DNA of 64,000 nucleotides from Struthio camelus (GCF_040807025.1 NC_090953.1:25342997-25406996); one strand, 5' to 3'; shown: positions 24,801 to 35,575, counted from the first letter of the stretch. Translations and numbers: made by a program. The notes: generated by a model not told the origin, from the letters alone.

Positions 24801-27800
24801 CGGCCTCCAGGCTGAACTCTGTAGGATGGGGCTTTACTTGCAGGGCACCAGCATACAGGGCCAATCGGTTGACTCTCTTGTTCCATTCGCTAGAGCTAGC
24901 GTTGAATACAGCACAATTTGCAAAGAGTCTGGCCATGCTGGGGAGCTCAGAGGACAACACAGCCCTATCCCGGGCACTGTCCCAGCTGGCTGAGGTGGAA
25001 GAGAAGATTGAACAGCTGCACCAGGAACAGGCTAACAATGACTTCTTCCTCCTGGCGGAGCTCCTGGGAGACTACATCCGCCTTCTCTCAGTTGTAAGGG
25101 TAAGCACTCCTTTGGGGCAATCCTCAGAGCCAAGCTCTAGGGCACGCTGCTGGTCTTAGCACAGTTCTTAGGCTTAAGTATGCCAGGAGGCAGCTGGTCC
25201 CGTAAATACAAACACAGGATTTTGTTTAAATATATTTCGTATATTTGTATATTTGTTTGTAAAATATAATTGTTGTTTGTAAAACATAATTGTTTGTAAA
25301 ATATATTTTTGCAGGCAGAGGGCAGACTTGCTGCTTGTTGCGTTGTGCATGTGTTGGGCTCTGTTCAGATCAGAAAAGTAAGGTGGAGGAGGCCTGGCTA
25401 TGCTGTTCTTCAGGGGAAATATGGAGCGAGTTTGTGGCTCATAGGCAGTCTCTAGCTGTTCAGAGGCAGAGGCTGCAGTTACTGCGGAGGCTCTAAATTG
25501 GTGACCTGTGACCTGAGTTACAAATAGATCTGACAAACTCTGCTGGGGAGTAGTTGGAGTTTTGAAATATGTGCAGCCTGCCTGGCATGCACTGCTCACT
25601 GCATGATGATGCATGATGGACAGAAATAAGTCCCAAGTGAGCTGTAAGCCTGAAAGGCTGTTAACTTGCTCCTGCCCAAAATGTATCCTGTCTCCAAGCA
25701 GTTAGTTCTGGCAGCAGCAGGGACCAGAAGAAAACCTGGTGAGTAGGTACAAGCCTGAAGCTAGGCTGAGCTCCCTGGTCTGTCGGCCTCCTCTATACTA
25801 GGAGGAGGTATGCGTGCTCCAGAGCAGGACAGATCTGATAGGGCTGAAGGTAATAAGACGTCTTGGATATTCCTGTAAGACATTGTAATGTTACCTAAGA
25901 CTTCACCTGTTTCTTGGCTGCTCTGTCCTGACCATACTGTTGGACACTGCTCTCTGCTTTTACTAGCTCTTCCCCCACAATCTAGCTGAATGCATTCAGA
26001 AGTCTAATGCATCTTTCTTGCTTGGGCTAGTGACTTGCAGGTCTGCTAAAATCATTGGTCTCCTGCCAAATGCCTGGAATCTGGTGCCTGAGCCTTCTGC
26101 AGTGATTTGTAGTCAGCGGGTGCTGCAAGCCTTTAGCTCTGTGTACCTGAAGGCAGCCTCGCTTCAGGACAGCGGGAGCTAATGCTGGAGATCCAGTGCA
26201 GGACTGGCAAAAGCAGTTCCTTGCACTAGCAGTTCTTGATGGAGGGCCCAATGTACTGAGATGAGCATGCAGCAGAGCTTGGAGATGGACTAGGCTTAGT
26301 GTTGGGGTACTACCAGTTCAGTAGGTGCCTCAGACCTGTCCAGGCTTGGGCTGAGCTGCATTGCATGCTTAGCTGCATAGGGTTTCCCCATGACTGTCTC
26401 TTACCAAACCCTAAAGTAGGCAGCCAGAACCTGTGCTGCCACCTCCGAAGCTGTTCTTGAAGCACAAATTGCTTGATGAAACACCTGGGTTCCTTCACTG
26501 GTGGGGTGGCATGGGAAAAAAAAAAATCCTCTATGATCCGACCTGTGGTGCTTTGGTTGCACATCAAAGCCTCTGGCTCGGACTGGTCCAGAACCTGACT
26601 GGTGAAGCAGCTCTGCTGTTAGCTGAAGCCAAAGGCACGGGTGTTGCTGTAAGCAGTGCTTCCTGCAGCTGCCTACTGCTGAGCCTGGTGAGGTGACAGA
26701 AGGCAGGAGTGAGCAGCAGCAGAGGGCATAGCCATGCTGCTCATGGCAAACTAGTTTGGGGTACAGCTCTGCGCATGTTTGACTCTCCTATGTGCTGCTC
26801 ACAGCCTGCTTGGGGGCATGCCAATTAATTCTCTGCTCCTTCCTTTCAGGGAGCCTTTGATCAGCGCATGAAGACCTGGCAGAGGTGGCAGGATGCCCAG
26901 ACCATGCTGCAGAAGAAGAGGGAGATGGAGGCCAGGCTGCTCTGGGCCAACAAACCCGACAAGCTGCAGCAGGCCAAAGAAGAGATCTCAGAGGTAGGGG
27001 GATGAGGAGCACTGTGGTCTCTAATCAGCTCCTTCCCCTCTTTGCACTGCTGCTCAGTCATAGCTTGTGGCAGCGCTGCCCTAGGCCAAGCAGTACTGGA
27101 ATTGCTCCCCCTCTCCTCAGAAGAGGGTGCTTTGAGTTGAAAGGCCAAGTAGCAATTGCCAGGCTTGTAACAAAGAAACTTCAGCTTTTAGCAAGCCCTA
27201 CAGGAAGCCACAGATGCTGCAGGAGGGGCCACTTGCAGTCATGCTTCACATGTGGCAATACATGGCTTGCTTGATAACAGACCCTGAGCTTGCAGCATGC
27301 TTGAGCACTGAGTGCAGATGATGCAGCAGGTGCAGCTTGCCATGGCAGCGAGCTGATGTGAGGACCAGAAGTGCTGGCCTCTATGGGGCTGTGCTCCAGA
27401 GATGCCTCTCAGCTGTGAACAATCACTGATTACAAAACCACTCACAGAGGGAGTGAAAGCTTCATCTCCCCTTCCCTGGAAACAGCACGCTTCCTCTCTC
27501 TGCAGTGGGAGTCTCGTGTGACACAATACGAAAGGGACTTTGAACGGATTTCTGCTGTGATCCGCAAGGAAGTGATACGGTTTGAGGTAGGTTAGTCCCA
27601 GCCCGTAAGCAGTTCTTGAGTCTGGGAAGGGACTGTGTGAAGGCTGAGCTGGCCTGGTTGGCTGGGGTGTCTCTTACCTGGGAACACCAGCCTGGCCTAG
27701 TCAAGGGGGCGCCTTGGTTCCCAACCCCACTCTCTGTACAGCAGCTGGCAATATTTGCAAATCCGGACAGGTTTGAGTGCAGACAGAACTGCTGTCTTTG

Positions 27801-28698
27801 GATAGATGGGCTTTTCTGCTACTCAAAGTATGCAAATAAGCATATCCATTACAATGAAGGCAGATCTGCAGAGATCCTCTGACCCTGCTGATCTGTTGTG
27901 CTGCTCACCAGCTCACAGCCAGCAGCTGAACTTGATTCTCTGCATTTCATGTTCACATGCTGCTGCTGGTCACTTAGTGTGTGGGCAGCTGAGATTGTCC
28001 AACCTGGTCCCAGGAGGAACAGGAAAATCCTGTCCCGTCTCCACACATGCACACCAGGCTGGAGGGCTTCAGTGGTTACTTCAGATTTGTACTTACTTAT
28101 GCAACTGTCTCTTGCAGAAAGAGAAATCAAAGGACTTCAGAAACCACGTGACTAAATACCTTGAGACGTTATTAAACTCTCAGCAGCAGGTCAGTATCCC
28201 TAGCCTGCATGCAGCCAGTCCTCCCCTTGTCTTAGTTGTGCTGGCAAGCCCCTTCTGCAGAAGGGCTTCTGCTGTCAAAACTAAGCAGTGTGAGGTTGCA
28301 CCCTACATGAGCATGAGCTGCTGGGGTGGCTGTATCCTGCTCCTCTTGACCACCACAGGGTGAGGAGGGATGAACTCCCGTGGGCTGGAGCCTCTGCCTG
28401 CAGTCTGATCACAGGTGCCTAACAGGAAAGCTGCTTCGTACAAAATACAAGCTGTTGTGTCACACCCTGCTTCGTGCCTGCCTTTTTTTGGGGCTGTATA
28501 CGTGACCCTGGCAGAGCTGAGCGGAGCTGCTGGTGTGCACTGTGGATGGGCTTCTCAACTCAGTCCGTAGAAAGCTTGCTTGTTTTGAGCTTGAACTGTG
28601 GTGGTAGAGTGCCTGCCAGCTCCTCACTCTCCCTTCTCTCTCTGCAGCTGGTGAAGTACTGGGAAGCATTCTTACCTGAAGCAAAGGCAATTTCCTAA
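9539..28698 (+). CDS. SNX1: SNX1 (sorting nexin 1), complete, 15 coding exons
   Basis: Retromer-associated PX-BAR protein that binds PI3P/PI(3,5)P2 and tubulates endosomes for endosome-to-Golgi retrieval. Exons: 9539-9682, 15436-15538, 16379-16515, 17780-17846, 19065-19108, 21114-21255, 21774-21852, 22597-22672, 23894-24007, 24163-24256, 24894-25099, 26850-26993, 27506-27586, 28118-28189 and 28648-28698. All introns are GT-AG with matching phase, giving 517 residues (human about 522). The acidic N-terminus ([12 protein letters not shown]) and linker precede the PX domain at about residues 140-270, with lipid-pocket motifs [14 protein letters not shown] and [13 protein letters not shown]. The BAR coiled coil runs from about 300 to the end ([54 protein letters not shown]). 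The first ATG is chosen because MASGG and exon length match the mammalian start and it lies in the CpG island. Intron 1 (5.75 kb) is the longest; the others hold no gene that I can see. Confidence 0.98.
16863..16896. repeat. (AAAAC)n simple repeat in SNX1 intron 3
   Basis: Four to five AAAAC units followed by an A run, inside the SNX1 intron between exons 3 and 4. It could be an ordinary microsatellite or the A-rich tail of an unrecognisable retroposon. No element body is visible next to it. Confidence 0.8.
20440..20510 (+). repeat. Possible fragment of a CR1 LINE 3' end
   Basis: The string ggaatggctggggtagaagg continuing into gacctcta resembles the conserved CR1 3' region (gaatggttgggttggaagggacct...), the dominant bird LINE. 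The match is only about 30 bp and the diagnostic octamer tail is not visible, so this may be coincidence. Confidence 0.3.
25218..25315. repeat. AT-rich tandem direct repeats in SNX1 intron 11
   Basis: About 100 bp of very low GC inside an otherwise GC-balanced intron. The phrase tgtttgtaaaa(t/c)ataattg recurs three times in imperfect form (about 25,252-25,312), preceded by overlapping atatttgtat units. A local slippage-derived repeat. Confidence 0.75.
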
Positions 28699-29080
28699 TT
28701 GGACCAAGCAAACGAGCGTACCTGAACTTTGCCTTTTTATACACTATACCTCTTTGTCTTTTACACATGAATGAACCCTAGTTAAACATTCTGGAGCTGG
28801 TAGAGGTTTAACCCCCCCCCCCCCCCCCCCCCCAAACAAGCAGCTTATAAGCCAGTAACTCTTCTAACTGTATATTTTTCATTTAGCTACATATATTTTC
28901 TTACTGAAGAGAAACTAGTTTCCTGCTTTAAGACCAGACCTGCAGTAGGTGAAGAGTGAGGGGGAGGGGGTTAATAATAAATGTATATTTTTCAGCCTGG
29001 GTTTTAGGGCTCTAATGACTATCTTACTCCTGCAGTGCCATTAAGATTATGTAATAAAACTTATATCAGGGCAAACACGC
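28699..29080 (+). other. SNX1: SNX1 3' UTR with C22 tract and two poly(A) signals
   Basis: Begins after the stop at 28696-28698. A run of 22 cytosines occupies 28812-28833. AATAAA hexamers lie at 28976-28981 and 29053-29058, giving alternative 3' UTRs of roughly 300 and 380 nt. The downstream sequence after 29,060 is T/G-rich (cttgttctattgtttatggg), compatible with a downstream cleavage element for the distal site. Confidence 0.7.
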
Positions 29081-31130
29081 TTGTTCTATTGTTTATGGGA
29101 GCTGCCTGGGCTGGGCCAGGGAGGTGTAATGGCTGAAGGGAAGAAGCTGTGCTACAGAGTGTCTCGGGCTCCTGAAGGCCAGCAGATCCAGGCCTTGGCC
29201 ACCTCAAAGGCAGTGCTGCCAGTCCAGCATGGCCCTCTCTGTTCAGCATACACTAGGCTGTGCTTAGCTGTATGTGTCCTGCCTAAGAGCTCCACGTGTG
29301 GTTGCAGAAGGAGGCAATATGCCTTGTGCTTTGAGGTGAAGTGTGCTTTTGAGAAACCCATGACCTTGGAGGCTACCTAGGCCACCTGTCTCAGCTTTTG
29401 ATTAAACTTTAGCCTTCCACATTGCTTCAAGCATGAGGACAGGCTGCTCTTCCTGAGCTCAGCCAAGCTCCAAGGTAGCCCAACTCCACATGCTGTGCAC
29501 TCAGTCCTGCCTCTACTGGCTGTGGGGGAAACAGGCAGTGTCCAAGGTAGCACAAACCTCGTGAAGCTACGGTACTGCTGTAGATGATCAGCTCTTGCTC
29601 CTTCAAAAGCTGTTTGCACGGTAACAGGTGGCAGCCCTCAGCTGCTGCTGCGGGTTGTTGGCTTTGGGAGCAGGGGGAAATGCGAGGTGCTTGGCTTGGA
29701 GCTCCTCTCACTGAAGAAGCTGTCTTGGCTGTGGGCTTGGCCCTGAGAGCAAGACACTTGTGTTCTTAGCAGATCTGATCAAAACTGATACTGATTTTTC
29801 TGTGAGGGCTTATTTAAAAAAAAAAAAAAGATACTTAGCCTGTATTAACTTCCCCCTTCCCTTTCCCCTTGCCCTGATAGGGCAGAGTTTGCCTGGTATC
29901 CACAAGAAAGCTTGGTGGAGCAATGCTGGTCCAGCAATGCTGTACCTGGAGCAATGCTGCATATGCCCTCCCCAGGCTGCACTATTGCTTGTGGGCACTC
30001 CTGTCCCAACTCCAGCTGAGAGCTGCACTGCTCCTGTGTCACAGCTAACACCCTACATGGCAGGAGCGCGTCTCCTGTGTCACCCCTCCCCTGAGCAGCC
30101 CAGTATGGGCTCCTTGCTCTGCTAGGCTGAAGTGCACAAAGATAGCAGGCTTTGCTTGCCAAGTGCTTCTGTCTGCAGGAGTTGGGCGGAACTGGCTTCG
30201 TCTTGCGATAGAGAACTTCCCGTAAAACAAAGGGAGGTTAAATCTGTGCAAAGCATCTTGTGTGAGCTCGCTGTCACAGTCCTTTGGGGGCTTATAGCAG
30301 GTATGGGCTCGGGTGGGGGCATCTGTGGGAACTTTGAGTGAGAGCAGCCTGAACACTGCTCTAGGACCACTGTTTTTTAGCTCTCCCTGGCTCCTCCCCT
30401 GCTCCCTTTGCTGTGTACCAGGAGCTGGAAGAATATGGAAATGGCAAAGTAAACTCTTGCTGGCTCTGGGCAGAGATCCCTGTGCCCTTTAGCTAAGTGA
30501 AGTGCCAGTCCTGACCGAGAAACTAGCAGCTGGAAGCCCTGAGCTAAGGAGGAGAGGCCTGAACAGTGCTCTGACTTACACCCTGCTCTTAAATGGCTTG
30601 ACCACCTCTTGGCCAGTAGCTTCTCCCTGTCTGTGAGCAGAGGGCTCTGGGCAGGACTGGCTGAAAGCACAAGGCTTCGGGTCCAGTCTAACCTGACCTC
30701 TGGGGAAGTAACCTTCCCTGGATGACACTTCAGGGACTGGCCAGCCCTCTAAAGCTGCATTCACTAGCCAAAGGCGCTGGGGTACAGACCTTTTCGGGGC
30801 TGTTCAGCTTGCCTGTCTCTGTGCCCTGGGAGGAGAAGGGCTGGCAGCAGGGGCAGGAGAGCAATACGGCATCAGATGGGCTTTGCCGGTTCTGCAGCAG
30901 CTCTGTGTGCAGGGGCTGGGGTGCCTGGAGGGAGCTGCGAGAGGCAAACGCTCCTGGCTGTGACCCTGCGGGGGAGGTAAAGCCAAACGCCGGCTCCTGC
31001 GGTGCAAACTGTTGGCTGAGGCTGGGCTGTCTCGGCTCCCCCCGTCCTGAACCTTGCGCCAGACACTTTTAGCAGCATCACGTGGCTGATGTTGCCTTTG
31101 CTGGTATCATTTCTCCCTGGTGCCACAGGC
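29081..31130. other. Intergenic between SNX1 and SNX22; no gene seen
   Basis: Two kilobases without any recognised coding sequence or RNA gene. There is a short A run near 29,816 and a small local repeat at 29,917-29,961 in which the word gcaatgctg occurs three times (ggagcaatgctg / ccagcaatgctg / ggagcaatgctg). Open frames on both strands are short and carry no domain. Confidence 0.55.
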
Positions 31131-32154
31131 TACTGTCGGTGACGCGCATGCAAAACCGCCTCCGGGACGCCGCGCAGCAGCTCGGAGCTTAACCCGGCCG
31201 CTTGGGGCTGCGCCGCCTCCCAAGCGTGCGAACGGCGGGCCGGCAGGCGAGGCGCTGTCGAATTTCTGCAGCACCTGTGGGCGCCGGGGTCCCTCGGCGG
31301 GGCAGCGGCACGGGAAGGCCGTGGGCAGCGGGTGCGGGAGCCGGGGGGGGGGGGGGGGGTCTCCTCGGGGCTGGCCCAGGGCGTTCTCCCAGCGGTTTGT
31401 GAGCGCGCGGCCGTGCGGAGGGATGTTCTCCCGGCGCGTGGGTCCCGCCGGGCGAGCAGCAGCCCCAGGCGGTGCGAGGAGGAGAAGGGCGCTGGCGGGT
31501 CCCAGGGCTCCTCCTTGCTTGCCCCGGGAAGATGAACGTGCTGCTGCAGCCCTGCGTTTGCGGGGGCCAGGCAGGGCTGGACCGTGACGGTCTCCAGCCT
31601 GGACTCAGCTGCGCCCAAGGGACACGGCCGGGGTTGTCGCTGGGGAAGTGAAAACCCTCCCCGCACACACATTTTTTTTTTTGGCCTTTCCTTTCCTGTA
31701 TCGCTTCCTCTGCCGGGAACCCCAGAGAGGCTGGAAGCGGCCGGGAGGGCCGCGAGGGAGCCGGCGCGGCGGCGCTGCTGCTCGCCAGGCGACGGCGGGC
31801 GCAGGCCTGGCGCGGGGCTGATAGGGCCCCCCCGGCGCAGGCCAGGCTCGCGCTGGCCCCGATAAGCCGCAGTGCGGGCAGGGCCCCTCTGGGCCGGGCA
31901 CAGGGCAGCTCCTGCCCCCCCCCCCCCCCCCGGGGCCATCCAGGTGCTGTGGGCCCCCCCCGGGGGTGCGCGGTGCTCCCTGCCCGGCCTGGGGGCTGCG
32001 GCAGGCAGCGTGGCCGGGCCACAGAGCGCCCCCCCCCCCCCCCCCCCGGGCCTTGTGCTGCCCTCAGGCCCCAGGCCGGGCCGGGAGAAGCCACCCGGGG
32101 GGGCACCAGCACCGCCTGGGCCCCTTCTGCCCCACAGCTGCTCTCCTCAGCCAT

Positions 32155-32580
32155 GGGGGTGGGCGGGGGGGGGGTTGGGGGAATGCCCCTCAGGGCTGGG
32201 TTGGGGTTGGGGGGGGTTGGGGGGGGTCCCCTTGGGGCTGTGCTGGGGGGGTGGGGTTTGGGGGGGGGTCCACTCAGGTTGGGGGGGGGTTGGGGTCCCC
32301 TCGGGGCTGGGCAGAAGGATTGGGGGGGGGTTGGGGTCCCCTCGGGGCTGGCCGGGGAGGGGGGGGTTGGGGTCCTCTCGGGGCTGGGCAGAAGGATTGG
32401 GGGGGGGGTTGGGGTCCCCTCGGGGCAGGGCCGGGGAGGGGGGGGGGTTGGGGTCCCCTCGGGGCTGGCCGGGGAGGGGGGGGGTTGGGGTCCCCTCGGG
32501 GCCGGCGGGGGGGGTTGGGGTCCCCTCGGGGCTGGCGGGGGGGGGGGTTGGGGTCCCCTCGGGGCCGGCGGGGGGGCGGC
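32155..32580 (+). repeat. G-rich minisatellite upstream of SNX22
   Basis: The core ttggggtcc(c/t)ctcggggc recurs eight times, starting near 32290, 32331, 32367, 32410, 32449, 32485, 32515 and 32548, with spacing of about 30-43 bp. Spacers come in two kinds: gggcagaaggattggggg and ggccggggagggggg. Looser ggggttgggg units extend left to about 32,155. Runs of four or more G at short spacing make the plus strand a strong G-quadruplex candidate. Confidence 0.9.
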
Positions 32581-32647
32581 CCCGGGAGCGCGGGCGGGCG
32601 GGCCGGGGCGGGCCGGGGCGGCTCTGCTCTGTCCCGCCGCGGGCAGC

Positions 32648-32648
<1 letters not shown>

Positions 32649-32714
<66 letters not shown>
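32649..32714 (+). repeat. (CGG)22 trinucleotide tract before SNX22 ATG
   Basis: An uninterrupted run of 22 CGG triplets ends three bases (gcg) before the SNX22 start codon. It would form part of the 5' UTR if transcription starts upstream of it. The frame of the tract that is in phase with the ATG encodes arginine. Pure GC triplet runs of this size tend to be length-variable and hard to sequence, so the copy number here may differ from the real allele. Confidence 0.95.
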
Positions 32715-32717
32715 GCG

Positions 32718-35029
32718 ATGATCGCCGTGTCCATCCCGGCGGCGGAGCCCGAGGCGGCGGCGCGCAGCCCCGAGAAGGCGCACACGGTGAGGGCCGCCGG
32801 CACCTGCCGCCGGGCCCGGCTCGCGGGGCGGAGGCCGGGCGGCACCGGACGGTCACCATGTGCCCTTGAAAGGGGGCAGCGCCCTGCCCGGCCCGCGGGT
32901 CCCTGTCTGCTCGGGGGGGGGGGGTCCCCATCTGCCCCCGGGGGTGGAGGTCCCTGTCTGCCGGCCCCCTCCCGGCGGGGGGGGGGGGGTTGCCCATCTG
33001 TCCCAAGGGTGGAGGGCCCCGTCTGTCGGGGGGGGGGGCTCTGCCCCGGGGATGGAGGTCTCCCCCTGCCCCCAGGTGATGGAAGTCCCCCCCCCCAGGG
33101 TCCCCTATCTGTCCCCAGGAAGGGAGGTCCCCCGTCTGCCCTTCTTGGGGGGGGGGGGGGGGTCCCCATCTGCCCCTGGGGATGGAGGTCCTCGTCTGCC
33201 CCCCCCCCCCGGCACCATGCCGGCCCGCAGGAGCCTCAGGCCGTGCCCCCCTTGCAGGTGTTCAGGGTGGAGGTGCTGTGCAATGGCCGGCGGCACACGG
33301 TGGCGAAGCGCTATAGCGAGTTCCAGGCGCTGCACAAGCGGGTGAGGCAGCAGGCACGCCGGGGTGGGGGGGGCGCCGCGGTCCAGAGCCATCCGTGCCC
33401 CTCGGTGTTGGGGGGGGGGGTGTCTCACTGTGCTGGGAGGGTGCCCTGGGTGCTGCTGAGCCAGCCTAGGGGACAGGGCAATGTTTCTGCCAAGAGCCTG
33501 GTTGCGCCACTGCAAAAGCTCCCCCAGCGGTGGCCTGAGGAGCCCCGGCAGGGTGATGGTCTCTGGGGCAGCACGAGACCCAGCCTCGGGCCGCTCACCC
33601 TGCGTCAGCCCCCTCAGCGACACGTCCCGTGCTGCGCTCGGCCCTAGATCAAGAAGACCTGCAAGGTCCCGGACTTCCCACCCAGGCGGGTCCCCAACTG
33701 GATGCCCAAAGTGCTGGAGCAGCGCCGGCAGGGTCTGGAGCTTTACATCCGGGTAAGGTGCCTCCCTGCAGCTTGTGGGGTGGGGGGAGCACCCTGGGGT
33801 GCCACCCCTCTCCCACCTCCCCTGCTGTGTGTGCACTTGGTTCAGGGTGTCCTCTACCACAACGAGGAGCTTCCCCAGGAGGTGTTGGATTTCCTGAAGG
33901 TGCGGCATTTCCAGCAGGACCCCAAGGCCAGCAGCCCGGCGTGAGTACGCAGGGGCTGGAGCCCTGGCCCGAGAGGCTGACGGCTCTGACACACCTGCTT
34001 TGCCCTGCGCGGTGCACAGGGGAGGCTGCATGGCCACGATTGACCTGCTCCCTCTTGTGGCGCGGTGTAAAGCACCCCGGGCCTGCCCGAGGCAGAGGAG
34101 GGACCCATGGGGGCACGGTCCCTGGAGCTCAGCTCTCAGCTAGGGCACAGGCAACTTGTCTGCTCAAGCCAGCCTCTTCTGGCAGCCTATGTGCGCCCGG
34201 GCGTGAAGGCGCCACTGCTCCTAAGGCCCTGGGCGGGCGGGGGGAGGGAGGGAGGGAGGGGGCTGGCATGCCTGAGGCAGTGGCGCCTGGCTGTTGCTGG
34301 CAGCAGTGCCAGGTTGAGGGCAGCAGCTCTCCTCATACCAAGCCGCTGACTTGCTCCGCTTCCTTGCAGCTCCTCCAGCCACTTCTCCACAGAGGTGAGC
34401 AGGTAGGTTGCTGCCTGGGCTGGGTTGAAGGGCTGTTGTGCTGGGCAGGAGGGGGCTGGGGGAACCCGCTGCTGAGAGTTCCCTCAGCTGGAGCAGCAAG
34501 GGGCCCCTGCTGCGAGGGGCTTCGTGTGACAATGAGACCCTCACCTGGTGCTCACCCATCTCCTGTTGCTGCAGCTCTGGCTGCCTGCCTTCCCAGCGGC
34601 CAGTGATGAGTTTCTGCAGAGACCCCTACGTGCGGCCACCGCCCACAGGTAAGGAGTGGGGCCATGAGTTGCAGCCGCCTATTCCCCTTGTAGCTGGGCA
34701 GGGCAGGTGGGATGTTTGTTTCCCCCGAGTCTTGCTCCAGCTTTGCTTTCCACGTGCCCCTGGGAGTCAAAGCAATGCAGGGCCCAGCGCTCCAGGTACA
34801 GCTCTGTTCCCCCGGGAGGCTTTGTCTGGCCACCCCAGGCCAAGCAATCTTGCGGCGGAAAGAACGCTCTCACTTCAGCTTGCTCTGCTCGAGCTCACTC
34901 CTTTCCTTCTGCGTTGCAGACCTGCTTCCTGACGTGGTCCTGAGCGGCGTGCTGCAAGGACTCTATGTCCCGGAGAGCTGCTCCTCTCGCAAGGCAGTGC
35001 CACGGGGCCTTGGCCAGCCGGGCTCCTGA
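32718..35029 (+). CDS. SNX22: SNX22 (sorting nexin 22), complete, 7 exons
   Basis: Small PX-domain sorting nexin that binds PI3P on endosomes and has no BAR domain. Exons: 32718-32786, 33258-33341, 33648-33752, 33846-33940, 34370-34402, 34575-34648 and 34920-35029 (stop TGA 35027-35029). Phases join cleanly to give 189 residues (human about 193). The PX domain fills about residues 20-115: [19 protein letters not shown] carries the phosphate-binding RYSEF motif, and [12 protein letters not shown] and [12 protein letters not shown] follow. The C-terminal part ([19 protein letters not shown]) matches SNX22 specifically. Exon 5 is only 33 nt; its donor at 34403 is preferred over the one at 34395 because only it keeps the conserved downstream frame. 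The ATG context has G at -3. Introns 1 and 2 carry long G runs. The last 20 residues differ from mammals. It lies head-to-tail with SNX1 and convergent with PPIB. Confidence 0.95.
32905..33215 (+). repeat. G/C-rich minisatellite in SNX22 intron 1
   Basis: Imperfect tandem copies of a unit containing gtccccatctgcccc and ggggatggaggtcc separated by G runs of 9-16 bases. About six copies cover most of the 471-bp intron. Variants such as gtccctgtctgcc and ctatctgtccc show that the array is old and degenerate. The unit is unrelated to the minisatellite upstream of the gene. Confidence 0.85.
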
Positions 35030-35575
35030 GCGTGCACGCAAACAGCACCCGCTGCCTCCCTGCTGCCGTTAAGGGTAGGCCTGCTCTGTGGGGGGAGGTC
35101 CTCCCAGCTCACTGGATGGGTCTTCTGGGCCTCAGGGGAAGGGATACAGTGGGGGGGCCCTGGCCCCACTTGTCATGCTGGAAACTGTGTAAAGCACTTG
35201 TGTGTGCGGCAGCTGTAGTGGCCAGCCAGGCCTGCTGGGAAGGCTCACAGCAGTAAAACACTCCAGGACAGGGAGCTAGAAAGCAACATGGGCTGCTCTC
35301 AGACAGGAAAATTGGGGGGGTGTAAGAAGCCAAGTGGTACAGCAGGAGCCACAGCTGCTCTCCAGAGCAGAGCTGGCTTGTGTCTGCTCAAACCATGGCA
35401 ACTCAAGCCCTCACGTGCCTTAGTTTTAAGCACAGGCATTCCGCCTTTTGCACTAATGTTTTGGGTTTGTGGGAGGAGCCTTTGCACTCTGAACTGTACT
35501 GGGAAAAACCTCTCAGCATCTAGGTTTCTGGTGCTTGGGAGACTGCGCAATAAATCACTCAGGCTTGACTGGCAG
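35030..35575 (+). other. SNX22: SNX22 3' UTR with poly(A) signal
   Basis: After the SNX22 stop the first AATAAA on this strand is at 35549-35554, giving a 3' UTR of about 540 nt. Roughly 410 bp separates it from the oppositely oriented PPIB poly(A) signal, so the two genes converge without obvious overlap. Nothing else is recognised in 35,575-35,980. Confidence 0.65.

Larger units (their letters stand above)
31130..32850. promoter_or_regulatory. SNX22: CpG island over the SNX22 promoter
   Basis: Dense CpG and G+C from about 31,130 across the SNX22 start. It is interrupted by homopolymers (G run near 31,345, C runs near 31,917 and 32,032) and a G-rich minisatellite. No TATA or clear CCAAT box could be fixed next to the ATG. 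The transcription start is not determinable here, so it is unclear how much of the repeat material is transcribed. Confidence 0.65.

Noticed and set aside
31189-33647. Long open frames of about 300-600 codons on both strands around SNX22
   Set aside because: They are made of Gly/Pro/Arg-rich translation of minisatellites and the CGG tract, and several frames on both strands are open together. Only the short SNX22 exon within them is conserved.
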